Part shown: positions 26,443 through 35,359 of the stretch, piece by piece | How positions within the stretch are numbered: the stretch's first letter is position 1 | Layout of the letters: each line of letters opens with the position of its first letter | Assembly (NCBI RefSeq): GCF_963669205.1 | Contig: NZ_OY769915.1 | Coordinates: forward strand, 3,694,001 to 3,758,000 | Source: an uncultured Roseibium sp. | GTDB taxonomy: Bacteria > Pseudomonadota > Alphaproteobacteria > Rhizobiales > Stappiaceae | Length of the DNA: 64,000 nucleotides | Direction of reading: 5' to 3' | Program-made: the position numbers and the translations under genes | The notes under the pieces: model-generated | The model's database searches: none | Seen by the model: the letters and a program-made list of their open reading frames with translations, nothing else | What the model was told of the DNA's origin: nothing

Positions 26443-27831
26443 ATGAGTTCCATCGACAAGGTCTTGTCGCGTATCGATACCAACTTCGATGCCAGCCTCG
26501 GCCGCCTTTTCGAGCTTCTCAAGATCAAGAGCATTTCCACCGATCCCGCCTTCGCCGGCCCTTGCAAGGACGCGGCCGCCTGGCTGGCGGCCGAACTCAA
26601 TGCAATCGGCATTGAGGCCTCGGTGCGGGAAACGACGGGCCATCCGATGGTTGTCGGCCATCGCAAGTCCGGAAAACCCGGCCCTCATGTCCTCTTTTAT
26701 GGCCACTACGACGTGCAGCCGGTCGACCCTCTGGAACTCTGGGAAAACGACCCGTTTGAACCAAGCATCAAGACCCGCGAAGACGGCAGCAAGGTCATCA
26801 TGGCGCGTGGATCTTCGGACGACAAAGGCCAACTGATGACCTTCGTCGAGGCCGCCCGCGCCTATATTGAGGAAACGGGCGACCTGCCGGTCGACGTGAC
26901 GATACTGTTTGAAGGCGAGGAAGAATCCGGCTCACCGTCGCTGCAGCCGTTTCTGGAGGCCAACAAGGACGAACTCTCCTGCGACATGGCGCTGGTCTGT
27001 GATACAGGCATGTGGGATGCGGAGACACCGGCCATCGGCGTCATGCTGCGCGGCATGGTGGGTGACGAAATCGTGGTCAAGGCTGCAAGCCGCGACCTGC
27101 ATTCCGGGCTTTATGGCGGCTCCGCACAAAACCCGAACCATATCGTCGCCAGCATCATTGCCGGTCTGCATGACGAGAACGGCAAGGTCACGCTGCCCGG
27201 ATTTTACGACGGTGTCATCGAACTGCCCGACGACGTCAGCACCATGTGGGACAATCTCGGGTTTTCCGTGGAAGACTTTCTGGGTGATGTCGGATTGAAA
27301 TACCCGCGCGGGGAAAAGGATCGCAAACCCCTTGAGCATCTCTGGTCCCGGCCGACGGTCGAGGTGAACGGCATGTGGGGCGGATATCAGGGTGCCGGTT
27401 CAAAGACCGTCATTCCCGCAAAGGCCCATGCCAAGTTCACGTTCCGGCTGGTTGGCGATCAGGATCCGGACAAGATCCAGGAAGCCTTCCGGGCCTATGT
27501 CCGCTCGAAGGTTCCTGCCGATTGCAGCGTCGAGTTTACCGCCAAGGAAGGCAGCCCGGCCCTCCGTCTGGATCTGCGTATGCCGGCGCTGGAGAAGGGC
27601 GAGATTGCGCTGAAGAAGGAATGGGGCAAGGAAGCCGCACTCGTCGGCATGGGCGGGTCCATCCCGATCGTCGGCGATTTCAAGCGCTTTTTGGGCATGG
27701 ATACGTTGCTGATCGGTTACGGCCTTGAAGACGATCAGATCCACTCGCCGAACGAGAAGTACAATCTCACCAGCTTTCACAAGGGAACCCGGTCCTGGGC
27801 GCGGGTCCTGGACGAACTATCGAAAAGCTGA
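26443..27831 (+). CDS. M20 family dipeptidase
   Basis: 462 residues. Zinc-site elements are visible in order: YGHYDVQPVDPLELW, ARGSSDDKGQLMTFVEA, the catalytic EGEEESGSPSL, VCDTGMWD, and the C-terminal HSPNEKYNLTSFHKG. The GG.GYQGAG...ARFTFRLVGDQDP-like lid region is in the middle. It hydrolyses dipeptides or acylated amino acids in the cytoplasm. ATG 26443 is preceded by GAGGATCC; the frame is open earlier but without family similarity. Confidence 0.92.
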   Translation: MSSIDKVLSRIDTNFDASLGRLFELLKIKSISTDPAFAGPCKDAAAWLAAELNAIGIEASVRETTGHPMVVGHRKSGKPGPHVLFYGHYDVQPVDPLELWENDPFEPSIKTREDGSKVIMARGSSDDKGQLMTFVEAARAYIEETGDLPVDVTILFEGEEESGSPSLQPFLEANKDELSCDMALVCDTGMWDAETPAIGVMLRGMVGDEIVVKAASRDLHSGLYGGSAQNPNHIVASIIAGLHDENGKVTLPGFYDGVIELPDDVSTMWDNLGFSVEDFLGDVGLKYPRGEKDRKPLEHLWSRPTVEVNGMWGGYQGAGSKTVIPAKAHAKFTFRLVGDQDPDKIQEAFRAYVRSKVPADCSVEFTAKEGSPALRLDLRMPALEKGEIALKKEWGKEAALVGMGGSIPIVGDFKRFLGMDTLLIGYGLEDDQIHSPNEKYNLTSFHKGTRSWARVLDELSKS

Positions 27832-27887
27832 AAAGGACCCTCATCTGCGGCTCTGACGGGCTTGCTGATAGGGCGGACGGGAAAAAG

Positions 27888-28469
27888 ATGAAATCCATTT
27901 GTGTCTTTTGCGGGTCGAGTTTCGGTGCGCGCGAGAGCTATGCCGAAACTGCGGTCGAGACCGGCCGCCAGATTGCCGAACAGGGTTTCCGCCTGGTCTA
28001 TGGCGGTGCCAAGGTCGGCCTGATGGGCACGGTTGCCGATGCCGCTCTGAAGGCCGGCGGCAGGGTCGTCGGCGTCCTGCCCCGCGCCCTTGAGGAAAAG
28101 GAACTCGCACACGAAGGCCTGGACGAACTTCATCTCGTCGGCTCCATGCACGAGCGAAAGGCCCTGATGGCCGAACTCTCGGATGCTTTCATCGCCCTGC
28201 CGGGCGGGGCCGGCACGCTGGAGGAGATTTTCGAGGTCTGGACCTGGGGACAGCTGGGCTACCACCGGAAGCCCTGCGGTTTCCTGAACGTCGACGGTTA
28301 CTACGATCAGCTGATCGCCTTTCTGGACCATCAGACACAGGAAGCATTCACGAAAAAGGCGATGCGGGACATGGTCCAGATTGCGGACACCCCGCGGGCC
28401 TTGATTGATCTCTTCAAGAGCTACGAGGCGCCGGACACCCCGAAGTGGATCGGCAAGGACGAAACCTGA
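27888..28469 (+). CDS. LOG family protein (TIGR00730)
   Basis: 193 residues: SICVFCGSSFGARESYAETAVETGRQIAEQGFRLVYGGAKVGLMGTVADAALKAGGRVVGVLP...MHERKALMAELSDAFIALPGGAGTLEEIFEVWTWGQLGYHRKPCGFLN. The PGGAGTLEE motif and the catalytic Arg/Glu positions match nucleotide 5'-monophosphate phosphoribohydrolases (LOG family). It releases a base such as a cytokinin-like adenine or acts in nucleotide salvage. Confidence 0.92.
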   Translation: MKSICVFCGSSFGARESYAETAVETGRQIAEQGFRLVYGGAKVGLMGTVADAALKAGGRVVGVLPRALEEKELAHEGLDELHLVGSMHERKALMAELSDAFIALPGGAGTLEEIFEVWTWGQLGYHRKPCGFLNVDGYYDQLIAFLDHQTQEAFTKKAMRDMVQIADTPRALIDLFKSYEAPDTPKWIGKDET

Positions 28470-28607
28470 GATCGTGTGTCCGGACAGCGTTCTGCGCCTG
28501 AACTTTCCACAGGCCGGGTCTCTGCAATTGCAAAATTATCCTGAGTTGTTAAACCCTTGTCAGAACTGCGCGCAACGTGCAGCACACACAAACAGTTACG
28601 TGCTTGG

Positions 28608-29204
28608 ATGATGGGCTTCAAAACTCCGACCGTTTTCGCGATTCTGTCTTGTCTCGCCGCAAGTGCATGTTCCCCGACCGGTGATTATGCCGGGACGTCC
28701 GGCCGGCTGGTTCAGACGTCCAATGTGACGCTGGTCCAGATCACCGAAGACAATGTCGGCGGCATTACGCCGGACACCAGATACGGGTCCAAATCCATCG
28801 AAAGCGCACTGCCCGGCTTCACCACCGAGGGCATCCAGACAGCGGTTGAAAACAAGACCGAATGGGCCCTGGCGGCCTTCAACACGGACGGATTTCAGGT
28901 ATTGCAGGTGTTCAAGGGCTCGAACGGCAAGGTCCGATCGGTGCACGGCGTCACGCATCACCTTCAGGGCCCGAACGGCGAACGGATCGGCCAGACATTT
29001 TCCGATATCGGCACGGCGAGATCGGACTGCCGCGCGGGCAAGAACCTCTGGCGGGGCATGGCGATATGCGAATCGACCGGCCACCCGAATGTGGAACTCG
29101 TCTATGCCATTCCCGGATACCAGGGACCGTTTGACCGCCTGCCGCCGTCCAAGGAACTCTTCGACGCCGAACTTCAGCGCATCCTCTGGACCCCGAAGGG
29201 CTAG
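28608..29204 (+). CDS. DUF1131/YfeY-like lipoprotein
   Basis: 198 residues. The signal MMGFKTPTVFAILSCLAASACSPT ends in a lipobox (ASAC), so it is probably an inner- or outer-membrane lipoprotein. The mature part, GGITPDTRYGSKSIESALPGFT...KVRSVHGVTHHLQGPNGERIGQTFSDIGTARSDCRAGKNLWRGMAICES...NVELVYAIPGYQGPFDRLPPSKELFDAELQRILW, resembles the DUF1131 family (YfeY, a sigma-E-regulated lipoprotein in E. coli). The family call is from memory of the pattern. The function is unknown. Confidence 0.7.
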   Translation: MMGFKTPTVFAILSCLAASACSPTGDYAGTSGRLVQTSNVTLVQITEDNVGGITPDTRYGSKSIESALPGFTTEGIQTAVENKTEWALAAFNTDGFQVLQVFKGSNGKVRSVHGVTHHLQGPNGERIGQTFSDIGTARSDCRAGKNLWRGMAICESTGHPNVELVYAIPGYQGPFDRLPPSKELFDAELQRILWTPKG

Positions 29205-29303
29205 GATCCGTACCATGGAGTTCAGGCACGAAGATTCTATTTGTCTTTCGTGCACCGAGATCGTCTGATCGCAACAGAAAAACAACGATCCAGGTGTCTG
29301 ACA

Positions 29304-30074
29304 GTGCTCAAGTCCGTTTTCCTCGGCGTTTTCGCGCTTTGCGCTCTTCCTGTGCTCATACCGGTAGCGGGAGCGTCGACTGGCTCTGAAATTGTCACGA
29401 AGGTCCTGTTTGTCAGCAACAGCCTGACGCTTCGCAACAACCTGCCCGGAATGCTCAAGGAGATCGCTGCGGCAAAGGGCATCCCGGTCGAGACAAGCAC
29501 CTCCGCCCGAGGCAGCGCCAGGCTGGCGCATCATTCCGGTGACGCCGGTCTTCTGCAGCTTATGGACGAGACAGCCTGGGACTTCGTGGTCCTGCAGGAA
29601 CACACCCAGCTTCCCGCGCTTGGCGACACAGATGTCGCACGGGACTCCCTTCCCTTCGCTGCGGAACTCGCAACCCGGGCCAGAAAGATTTCGGCCCAAA
29701 CGCAGGTCGTGTTCTACATGGGCATGGCACACCGGGAAGGAGACCAGTTCCACAAGAAAACCATTCCCGCGGTCGGCAGCTATAAAGGCATGCAGGACAG
29801 AACCAACGCCGCCTATCGCGAGATGGCAAGGCGTAACAATGCCATGGTCGCCCCGGTTGGCGAAGTCTGGGCGCGGATGCGCACCGAGCATCCCGGCATC
29901 GAGCTCTATGTTGATGAACGGCATCCCAGTGTCGCAGGAACCTACCTTGCTGCCTGCGTGTTCTTCACGACGCTGTTTTCGCAACGGTGCGATGCGGCCT
30001 ACATCCCCGGGGCGCTCGAAGGAACGGTTGCGGCAACAATTCAACGTGTTTCGGATGCCGCCCTGCTGCCGTGA
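29304..30074 (+). CDS. Exported SGNH/DUF4886-like protein
   Basis: About 256 residues from GTG 29304, which places a signal peptide (LKSVFLGVFALCALPVLIPVAGAST) at the N-terminus; a TTG at 29241 gives a longer form. KVLFVSNSLTLRNNLPGMLKEIAAAKG has the Ser-Asn block of SGNH hydrolases (GNS replaced by SNS). AWDFVVLQEHTQLPAL and DERHPSVAGTYLAACVFF carry the DxxH-like end with catalytic Asp/His. It is likely a periplasmic esterase-like protein of the DUF4886 group; the substrate is unknown. Confidence 0.7.
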   Translation: MLKSVFLGVFALCALPVLIPVAGASTGSEIVTKVLFVSNSLTLRNNLPGMLKEIAAAKGIPVETSTSARGSARLAHHSGDAGLLQLMDETAWDFVVLQEHTQLPALGDTDVARDSLPFAAELATRARKISAQTQVVFYMGMAHREGDQFHKKTIPAVGSYKGMQDRTNAAYREMARRNNAMVAPVGEVWARMRTEHPGIELYVDERHPSVAGTYLAACVFFTTLFSQRCDAAYIPGALEGTVAATIQRVSDAALLP

Positions 30075-30152
30075 ACCCGGCGCTGACATGGCACTGCCAT
30101 TCCCCCAAAAAGGGACCGTGACCTTTGCCTTGTCCTGGTTTAAGCCTTTTTC

Positions 30153-31151
30153 ATGACCTTGAAGCCCAACGCGATCGACCCGCAAATCCTGGCAACCGAA
30201 CTTCAGGCCGGCAAACGTGCGGCGCTGGCGCGCGCGATCACGCTCGTGGAATCGAAAAAGGCGGAGCACCGCCACATGGCCCACCAGCTCATCCAGTCCG
30301 TTCTGCCATCGACGGGCAAGGCCTTGCGGGTGGGGATCACGGGTGTGCCTGGCGTCGGCAAATCGACGACCATCGATACGCTCGGCTCCAATCTGACCGC
30401 CGCAGGTCACAAGGTTGCCGTGCTTGCCGTCGATCCCTCTTCCACCCGTACGGGCGGGTCGATCCTGGGCGACAAGACGCGCATGGCGCAGCTTGCCGTC
30501 GACCGGAATGCCTATATCCGCCCCTCGCCGTCGGCCGGGACACTCGGCGGTGTGGCCGCGAAGACCCGCGAGACGATGCTGTTGTGCGAAGCAGCCGGCT
30601 TCGACGTGATCCTGGTCGAGACCGTCGGCATTGGCCAGTCGGAAACGACGGTCGCCGACATGGTGGACTTCTTTCTCGTGCTCATGCTTCCGGGCGCGGG
30701 CGATGAATTGCAGGGCATCAAGAAAGGTGTTCTGGAAATCGCCGACATGATCGCCGTCAACAAGGCCGACGGCGACGGCGCCTTGCGGGCGCGCTCCGCT
30801 GCCTCGGACTACCGTGCTGCGCTGCATATTCTGGCGCCGAAATCCCCCAACTGGACGCCGCCGGTCATCACCGTTTCCGGGCTCGCCAATGAAGGCCTCG
30901 ACAAGCTGTGGCAGCAGGTTGAACTCTACGGCGAACGCATGCGGGCAAGCGGCGAATGGCAGGAAAAACGCAGCCGGCAACAGGTTGCCTGGATGTGGGA
31001 CATGCTGCAGCAGCGCATGATGGACGCGCTTCGAACCAACAGAAAGACCGCCGATCGCCTGAAAACACTGGAGGACAGCGTGCGGAACGGGACAACCGCC
31101 GTGTCTCTCGCAGTCGACGAATTGTCCGGACTGATGGGCTTGAAGGAATGA
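30153..31151 (+). CDS. meaB: Methylmalonyl-CoA mutase-associated GTPase MeaB
   Basis: 332 residues of the ArgK/MeaB G3E GTPase family. The P-loop is GVPGVGKSTTID, followed by VLAVDPSSTRTGGSILGDKTRM, the base-switch region VETVGIGQSETTVADMVDFFLVLMLPGAGDELQGIKKG, and the NKAD guanine-specificity motif. MeaB loads and protects cobalamin on methylmalonyl-CoA mutase, here MutAB (17329-21500). The pyroglutamyl peptidase gene overlaps its stop codon by 4 bp (ATGA), so the two are translationally coupled. Confidence 0.95.
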   Translation: MTLKPNAIDPQILATELQAGKRAALARAITLVESKKAEHRHMAHQLIQSVLPSTGKALRVGITGVPGVGKSTTIDTLGSNLTAAGHKVAVLAVDPSSTRTGGSILGDKTRMAQLAVDRNAYIRPSPSAGTLGGVAAKTRETMLLCEAAGFDVILVETVGIGQSETTVADMVDFFLVLMLPGAGDELQGIKKGVLEIADMIAVNKADGDGALRARSAASDYRAALHILAPKSPNWTPPVITVSGLANEGLDKLWQQVELYGERMRASGEWQEKRSRQQVAWMWDMLQQRMMDALRTNRKTADRLKTLEDSVRNGTTAVSLAVDELSGLMGLKE

Positions 31152-31756
31152 AGAACACCGGGAAGACCATCTTGGTCACGGGCTTTTCCCCCTTTCCGGG
31201 CGCCCCCGTGAACCCGACCCGGCAACTCATGGCGCGCCTGCCATGGCGGCTGGGCACGCATCAGTTCGGCATCGAGTTTGTCTTCAAGGTGCTGCCGACC
31301 ACCTGGGCCGGGCGTGAGGAAACGACAGCCGGACTGCGCCGGCAGATCCGCCCCGACGCCATTGTCCATTTCGGTGTCGACGGCACAAGGCGGACGATGA
31401 ACATCGAGACCCGCGCCGTCAATCGCGCCACGCGCGTCCGGCCGGATGCTGACGGCGTGTCTCCGGCGAAGCCGGAGCTTGGCGTAGGCAGCGAACGGGC
31501 CAGGGTGGCGGGTCTGCCCGCACGCGCCCTTCGGGACGCCGCACGGACCGGCGGAGCACCGGCAAACCTGTCGAGGGATGCGGGCACCTACCTTTGTAAC
31601 GCGACATTGTGGGATTCCATCGGCTCCGGCGTTCCGAGCATTTTCATCCACGTCCCCGCCTTGCCGAGAGGCAGGTTCGATCGCAGGCCCTCCTATCCTG
31701 TCATCGAGGAAGCCGCCGTGAGATTGCTGCAGGAAACGGCGCGGCGATTGAAGTAG
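31148..31756 (+). CDS. pcp: Pyroglutamyl-peptidase I family (C15)
   Basis: 202 residues. The elements ILVTGFSPFPGAPVNPT, HFGVDGTRRTMNIETRAVN (catalytic Glu region), DAGTYLCNATLWDSI (nucleophile Cys) and FIHVPALP (His) give a complete C15 triad. It removes N-terminal pyroglutamate from peptides. Coupled to meaB by a 4-bp ATGA overlap. It is shorter and more Arg-rich than the E. coli enzyme, so an altered substrate range is possible. Confidence 0.87.
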   Translation: MKNTGKTILVTGFSPFPGAPVNPTRQLMARLPWRLGTHQFGIEFVFKVLPTTWAGREETTAGLRRQIRPDAIVHFGVDGTRRTMNIETRAVNRATRVRPDADGVSPAKPELGVGSERARVAGLPARALRDAARTGGAPANLSRDAGTYLCNATLWDSIGSGVPSIFIHVPALPRGRFDRRPSYPVIEEAAVRLLQETARRLK

Positions 31757-32483
31757 CCGGATGCCAAACGAGCGACCTGCCATCACCACCTCACCGAATT
31801 GAAGGCAAAAACCTCACTTGAGCCGCGTATCGCACCCTTCTGATTCTGAGACCGTGCAGCCCGCTGTCTCGTGGGATGGGTCATATACAGGTTGTCATCC
31901 CGGTTTGCCGCACAAGCGGCAGGACCGGGAACCAGAAATTCGTGCGCATCGCAAATGAGAAAGACGGACATAGAAGAGGTTACCGGATCCCTGCCTTCGC
32001 AGGGATGACAAAGGAACTGGTGGCAACGGTATTCTGGAAACTCAACAATCCCGCTGATTTCGTCACCCCGGACGAACATCGTGAGATCCGGGGCCGGAGG
32101 GCCCCTGATTGGCGATGGGCAACCGAAACACCGACGGGTCGCTGCTCCCCCGATCCCGGCTCGCGCTTACGCTCGGCCGGGATGACGAAAAAACTAAGGG
32201 ACTCGTCATTCCGGACAAGTGCAGCGCCAGCTGCGCGCTGATCCGGAATCCAGATATATTGCGCGCTGAAAGCGCGACGTCTTCCAGCAACGGAAAGACC
32301 CGGGTCCGCTTCGCTCACGCAGATTTCCGGATTCCGTTTCAGCGTTCGGCGTCGCGTCACTTGTCCGGAATGACGGTTGGAGAACGTAACTCCCGACCTC
32401 GTCCAGTTGCTCAAACCCCTCCCCCATCCTGAGGAAGCGCGGGAGCGCTGTCTTGAAGGGTGGGCCGCAGGCACCGTTGCCAG
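31757..32483. repeat. Non-coding stretch with REP-like inverted repeats
   Basis: About 730 bp without a supported gene. It holds several short dispersed-repeat-type motifs in both orientations. GTCATTCCGGACAAGTG at 32205-32221 has its exact reverse complement at 32358-32374. ATCCGGAAT-type blocks lie at about 32239 and 32327. Several GGGATGAC/GTCATCCC copies occur at about 31893, 32002 and 32179. Such motifs usually occur many times per genome. Open frames here (for example 31980-32474 minus) are repeat-derived and have no family features. Confidence 0.6.
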
Positions 32484-33086
32484 CTACGGCGTTTCGCCGC
32501 CTCGGCTCCCCCGCTCCAGCAACCATTCGACCTGGCAGATACAGTCCGCTGCCATGTCTCTGGAAAGACCTGCGCGGCCCAGCACCCTGAGACCGAAATA
32601 GGCGGACAGAACACCGCGCGCTGTCTCGCGGGCGTCTCTTTCCCCAAGCTGGCCGTCGTCTTGCAGCGCCTTGTAGAAGGCGTTTTCCAGGCGGTGAACC
32701 ATGGCCTGCAGCTTGCCTTCCGCTTCTCCCCCTTCCGCCGCCTTGTCGATCAGCGCATTGCAGAGGAAACAGCCGAGCCGGTCGCCATCCACTTCCACCG
32801 CCTGTGCCACTTTTGCGAAGAGGCCGAGGATGCGCGAACGCCCTGAGCCCTCCGCCGGATTGGTAAGGTAGCCTACCGTGCCGCTGATGACCTTGTCGTT
32901 GTAGCGGTCCAGGGTGGCCAGGTAGATCGACTGCTTGTCCTGAAAGGCCTTGTAGAAAGACCCCTTGGTGATCTCCATGGCCGCAAGCAGTTCTGAGAGC
33001 GAAGCTTCCTCGTAGCCGACATCCCAGAAAAGGCCCATCGCCTTGTCCATTGCCTCGTCGGGATCAAATTCACGCGGTCTTGCCAT
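32484..33086 (-). CDS. TetR-family transcriptional regulator
   Basis: 200 residues. The N-terminal helix-turn-helix is MARPREFDPDEAMDKAMGLFWDVGYEEASLSELLAAMEITKGSFYKAFQDKQSIYLATLDRYND. The C-terminal ligand domain is of the TetR_C type often seen with AcrR-like repressors. It is divergent from the YHS-domain gene, with a pair of near-identical operator-like dyads between them, so it probably represses itself and that gene. Confidence 0.92.
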   Translation of the reverse strand: MARPREFDPDEAMDKAMGLFWDVGYEEASLSELLAAMEITKGSFYKAFQDKQSIYLATLDRYNDKVISGTVGYLTNPAEGSGRSRILGLFAKVAQAVEVDGDRLGCFLCNALIDKAAEGGEAEGKLQAMVHRLENAFYKALQDDGQLGERDARETARGVLSAYFGLRVLGRAGLSRDMAADCICQVEWLLERGSRGGETP

Positions 33087-33145
33087 TTGTCATCCTCGTC
33101 CGGCACTCACGAACACTTCACCGGGACCTCACACGCTTGTGTTTT

Positions 33146-33226
33146 GTACCGATTGGTTCCTAACCTTATCTTCAAGTTACCGGCACGGCGTTGGGCACCT
33201 CTGCCTTATTAGGAACCGAATGGTAC
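33146..33226. promoter_or_regulatory. Paired operator-like dyads between tetR-type and YHS genes
   Basis: GTACCGATTGGTTCCTAA at 33146-33163 recurs in inverted orientation as TTAGGAACCGAATGGTAC at 33209-33226 (15 of 18 positions match). Each half is itself an imperfect dyad (GGAACC-N4-GGTACC). One copy lies near each divergent promoter, the arrangement expected for TetR-type control. Inferred from symmetry and position. Confidence 0.6.
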
Positions 33227-33308
33227 CGAAAAAGTCCCTTCAGAGCAAACGCGCCTTGCCGGTCCGCATTCAATGCCTGAATTCAGGCAGACTTCTGGGA
33301 GTTTTGAT

Positions 33309-33782
33309 ATGTTTAAGAACCTGATCCGCGGCTCTGTCGCTGCGCTTGTTATCGTTTCCGGTCTCGTCTCCAGCGCCTTTGCCGCCGGCTTCGATGTCAA
33401 CGCAACCGTCACCGGCCTGGCGCTGCGCGGCGTCGATCCCGTTTCCTATTTCACCAATGGCGCTCCGCAGGATGGCGACTTCTCCATCACCGAAGTCCAC
33501 AATGGTGCGACCTACCGGTTTGTTTCGGAGGAAAACCGTGACCTGTTCAAGCAGAACCCGGAAAAATACCTCCCGGCTTATGGCGGCTTCTGCGCATTCG
33601 GCACGGCGATGGGCGTCAAGGTCGATGGTGATCCCGATCTCTGGAAAATCGTGGATGGCAAGCTGTACCTGAACCTGTCCGAAAGCATCCAGGAGCGCTG
33701 GAACAAGGACGTTCCGGGTTTCGTGAAGTCCGCTGACGACAACTGGACCCAGATCGAAAACACCGACCCGAGCGAACTCTGA
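33309..33782 (+). CDS. Exported YHS-domain protein
   Basis: 157 residues. A Sec signal (MFKNLIRGSVAALVIVSGLVSSAFAAG) is followed by a YHS-like domain: LRGVDPVSYFTNGAPQDGDFSITEVHNGATYRFVSEENRDLFKQNPEKYLPAYGGFCAFGTAMGVKVDGDPDLWKIVDGKLYLNLSESIQERW. YHS proteins of this sort are periplasmic and may bind metal (Cys in GGFCAF). It is divergent from the TetR gene and followed by a strong terminator, so the TetR/YHS pair is self-contained. Confidence 0.88.
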   Translation: MFKNLIRGSVAALVIVSGLVSSAFAAGFDVNATVTGLALRGVDPVSYFTNGAPQDGDFSITEVHNGATYRFVSEENRDLFKQNPEKYLPAYGGFCAFGTAMGVKVDGDPDLWKIVDGKLYLNLSESIQERWNKDVPGFVKSADDNWTQIENTDPSEL

Positions 33783-33813
33783 TCGGTCTTCTGCCCCTCA
33801 AGGATCGATCAAG

Positions 33814-33845
33814 ACCGGCCGGGATTTTTCCCGGCCGGTTTCTTG
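33814..33845 (+). terminator. Rho-independent terminator after the YHS gene
   Basis: A perfect 11-bp stem ACCGGCCGGGA/TCCCGGCCGGT (33814-33824 with 33829-33839) is followed by TTTCTT. Confidence 0.8.
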
Positions 33846-33985
33846 ATGCCGTGACGCCCCCTTTCGGTCGCGCGAATACCGGATTTTGCCGGATTTCGGG
33901 CGATCCGGCACGGCCCTTGCTGATTATCGGGTGAAACCCCGATCCGCATCCCATCCCGGGACGCTTTCAGCAGGTGGCAGTGCAA

Positions 33986-35356
33986 ATGACACGCGAACTT
34001 TCAAATCCGAGCCGCAGGATGTTTCTTGCCGGGACGGCCCTGTGCCTTTCCGGGACAGCCGCTGCGGCACAGATGAACATCGCTGATCTGCGCGGATCGA
34101 TCGATTCTGCTGACCTCGGTCTCGTTCCAAATGCATCGGACGATCAGACGGTCCAGTTCCAGAACGCCGTAAACCGGGCCGTCGAACGCGGCAGGGCCCT
34201 GTTCCTGCCGGCAGGCACCTATCCGGTCGCCAATCTCAGATTGCCGTCCGGAACGCTTATCGTCGGTGTTCCCGGAAGAACCCGTCTCGTCTACCAGGGC
34301 GGCGGCGGACAACTGATACGGGCCGAAGGTGTCAGCAATATCGGTCTCCAGGGACTGACATTCGACGGCGCAAACCGGTCGATCGGCGATTTTACCGAAG
34401 GCCTGCTGCATTTCGTCGGTGTCCGTAACCTTGCGATCGACAATTGCGACATTGCCGGATCGTCGAAAATGGGCCTCGTTCTCGACAGATGTTCGGGACG
34501 GGTCGAGAACTCACGGATTTACGGTGCCGCGGAAGCAGGCATCCGCTCAAACGAAGCCGACGGTCTTGCAATTACCGGCAACACGGTCACCGATTGCGCC
34601 AATGGCGGCATCTGGATCCATCGCTGGCGCGAGGGCGAAGACGGAACGATTGTCTCGGGCAACCGGATCGAACGCATTGGAGCGCGCTATGGCGGCACGG
34701 GTCAGTTCGGCAACGGCATCAACGTGTTCCGCGCGAGCGGCGTGCTGATATCGAACAACCGCATCACCGACTGTGCCTTCTCCGCGATCCGGTCAAACAC
34801 CGGGTCGAACGTGCAGATCCAGGGCAATTCGTGCCTCAGATCCGGCGAATGCGCGATCTATTCGGAATTCAACTTCCAGGGCGCGATCATCGCCAACAAC
34901 ATTGTCGATGGCGGGACGACAGGCATCTCGATTGCCAATTTCATGGACGGCGGCCGCCTGTCCGTCTGCTCCGGCAATCTGATCCGGAACATTTCCGAAG
35001 TCGGGCCCTACCCGCCCGAGGTTTCCGGTTTCGGCATCGGCATTGCCGCCGAAGCCGACACCACCCTGACCGGCAACGTCATTGAGGGTGCCCCCCGTTT
35101 CGGGATGCTTCTCGGCTGGGGACCCTACATGCGCAACATTGCGGCCTCACAGAACATCCTGCGCGACTGCGGCACCGGGATTGCGGTCACGGTGGTTGAT
35201 GGTGCCGGTTCGGCCGCCATCACCAACAACATCGTGCAGGGCTCGAAACTCGGTGCCATCAAGGGCTACCGCTGGCTCGAACCGGCAACCGGCGAACTCA
35301 ACGACGCTTCCCGCTACGCCAATCTCACGGTGACGGGCAACCAGGTCAGCGCCTGA
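33986..35356 (+). CDS. Tat-exported beta-helix repeat protein (TIGR03808 family)
   Basis: 456 residues with a twin-arginine signal (NPSRRMFLAGTALCLSGTAAAAQ), then DDQTVQFQNAVNRAVERGRALFLPAGTYPVANLRLPSGT as in pectate-lyase-like helices. A series of parallel-beta-helix turns follows (NIGLQGLTFDG, NLAIDNCDIAG, GLAITGNTVTDC, GVLISNNRIT, NVQIQGNSC, TLTGNVIEG, AAITNNIVQG). This layout matches the TIGR03808 family of Tat-translocated repetitive proteins in Rhizobiales. ATG 33986 is preceded by CAGGTGG; a GTG four codons upstream is also possible. Polysaccharide binding or cleavage is a guess from the fold. Confidence 0.88.
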   Translation: MTRELSNPSRRMFLAGTALCLSGTAAAAQMNIADLRGSIDSADLGLVPNASDDQTVQFQNAVNRAVERGRALFLPAGTYPVANLRLPSGTLIVGVPGRTRLVYQGGGGQLIRAEGVSNIGLQGLTFDGANRSIGDFTEGLLHFVGVRNLAIDNCDIAGSSKMGLVLDRCSGRVENSRIYGAAEAGIRSNEADGLAITGNTVTDCANGGIWIHRWREGEDGTIVSGNRIERIGARYGGTGQFGNGINVFRASGVLISNNRITDCAFSAIRSNTGSNVQIQGNSCLRSGECAIYSEFNFQGAIIANNIVDGGTTGISIANFMDGGRLSVCSGNLIRNISEVGPYPPEVSGFGIGIAAEADTTLTGNVIEGAPRFGMLLGWGPYMRNIAASQNILRDCGTGIAVTVVDGAGSAAITNNIVQGSKLGAIKGYRWLEPATGELNDASRYANLTVTGNQVSA

Positions 35357-35359
35357 CGA

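Noticed and set aside
28596..30980. 794-residue minus-strand open frame
   Set aside because: Runs antisense through three well-supported plus-strand genes (DUF1131-like, SGNH-like, meaB); no domain and high-GC composition explains the open frame.
31980..32474. 164-residue minus-strand open frame
   Set aside because: Lies wholly in REP-like repeat DNA; composition reflects the repeats.
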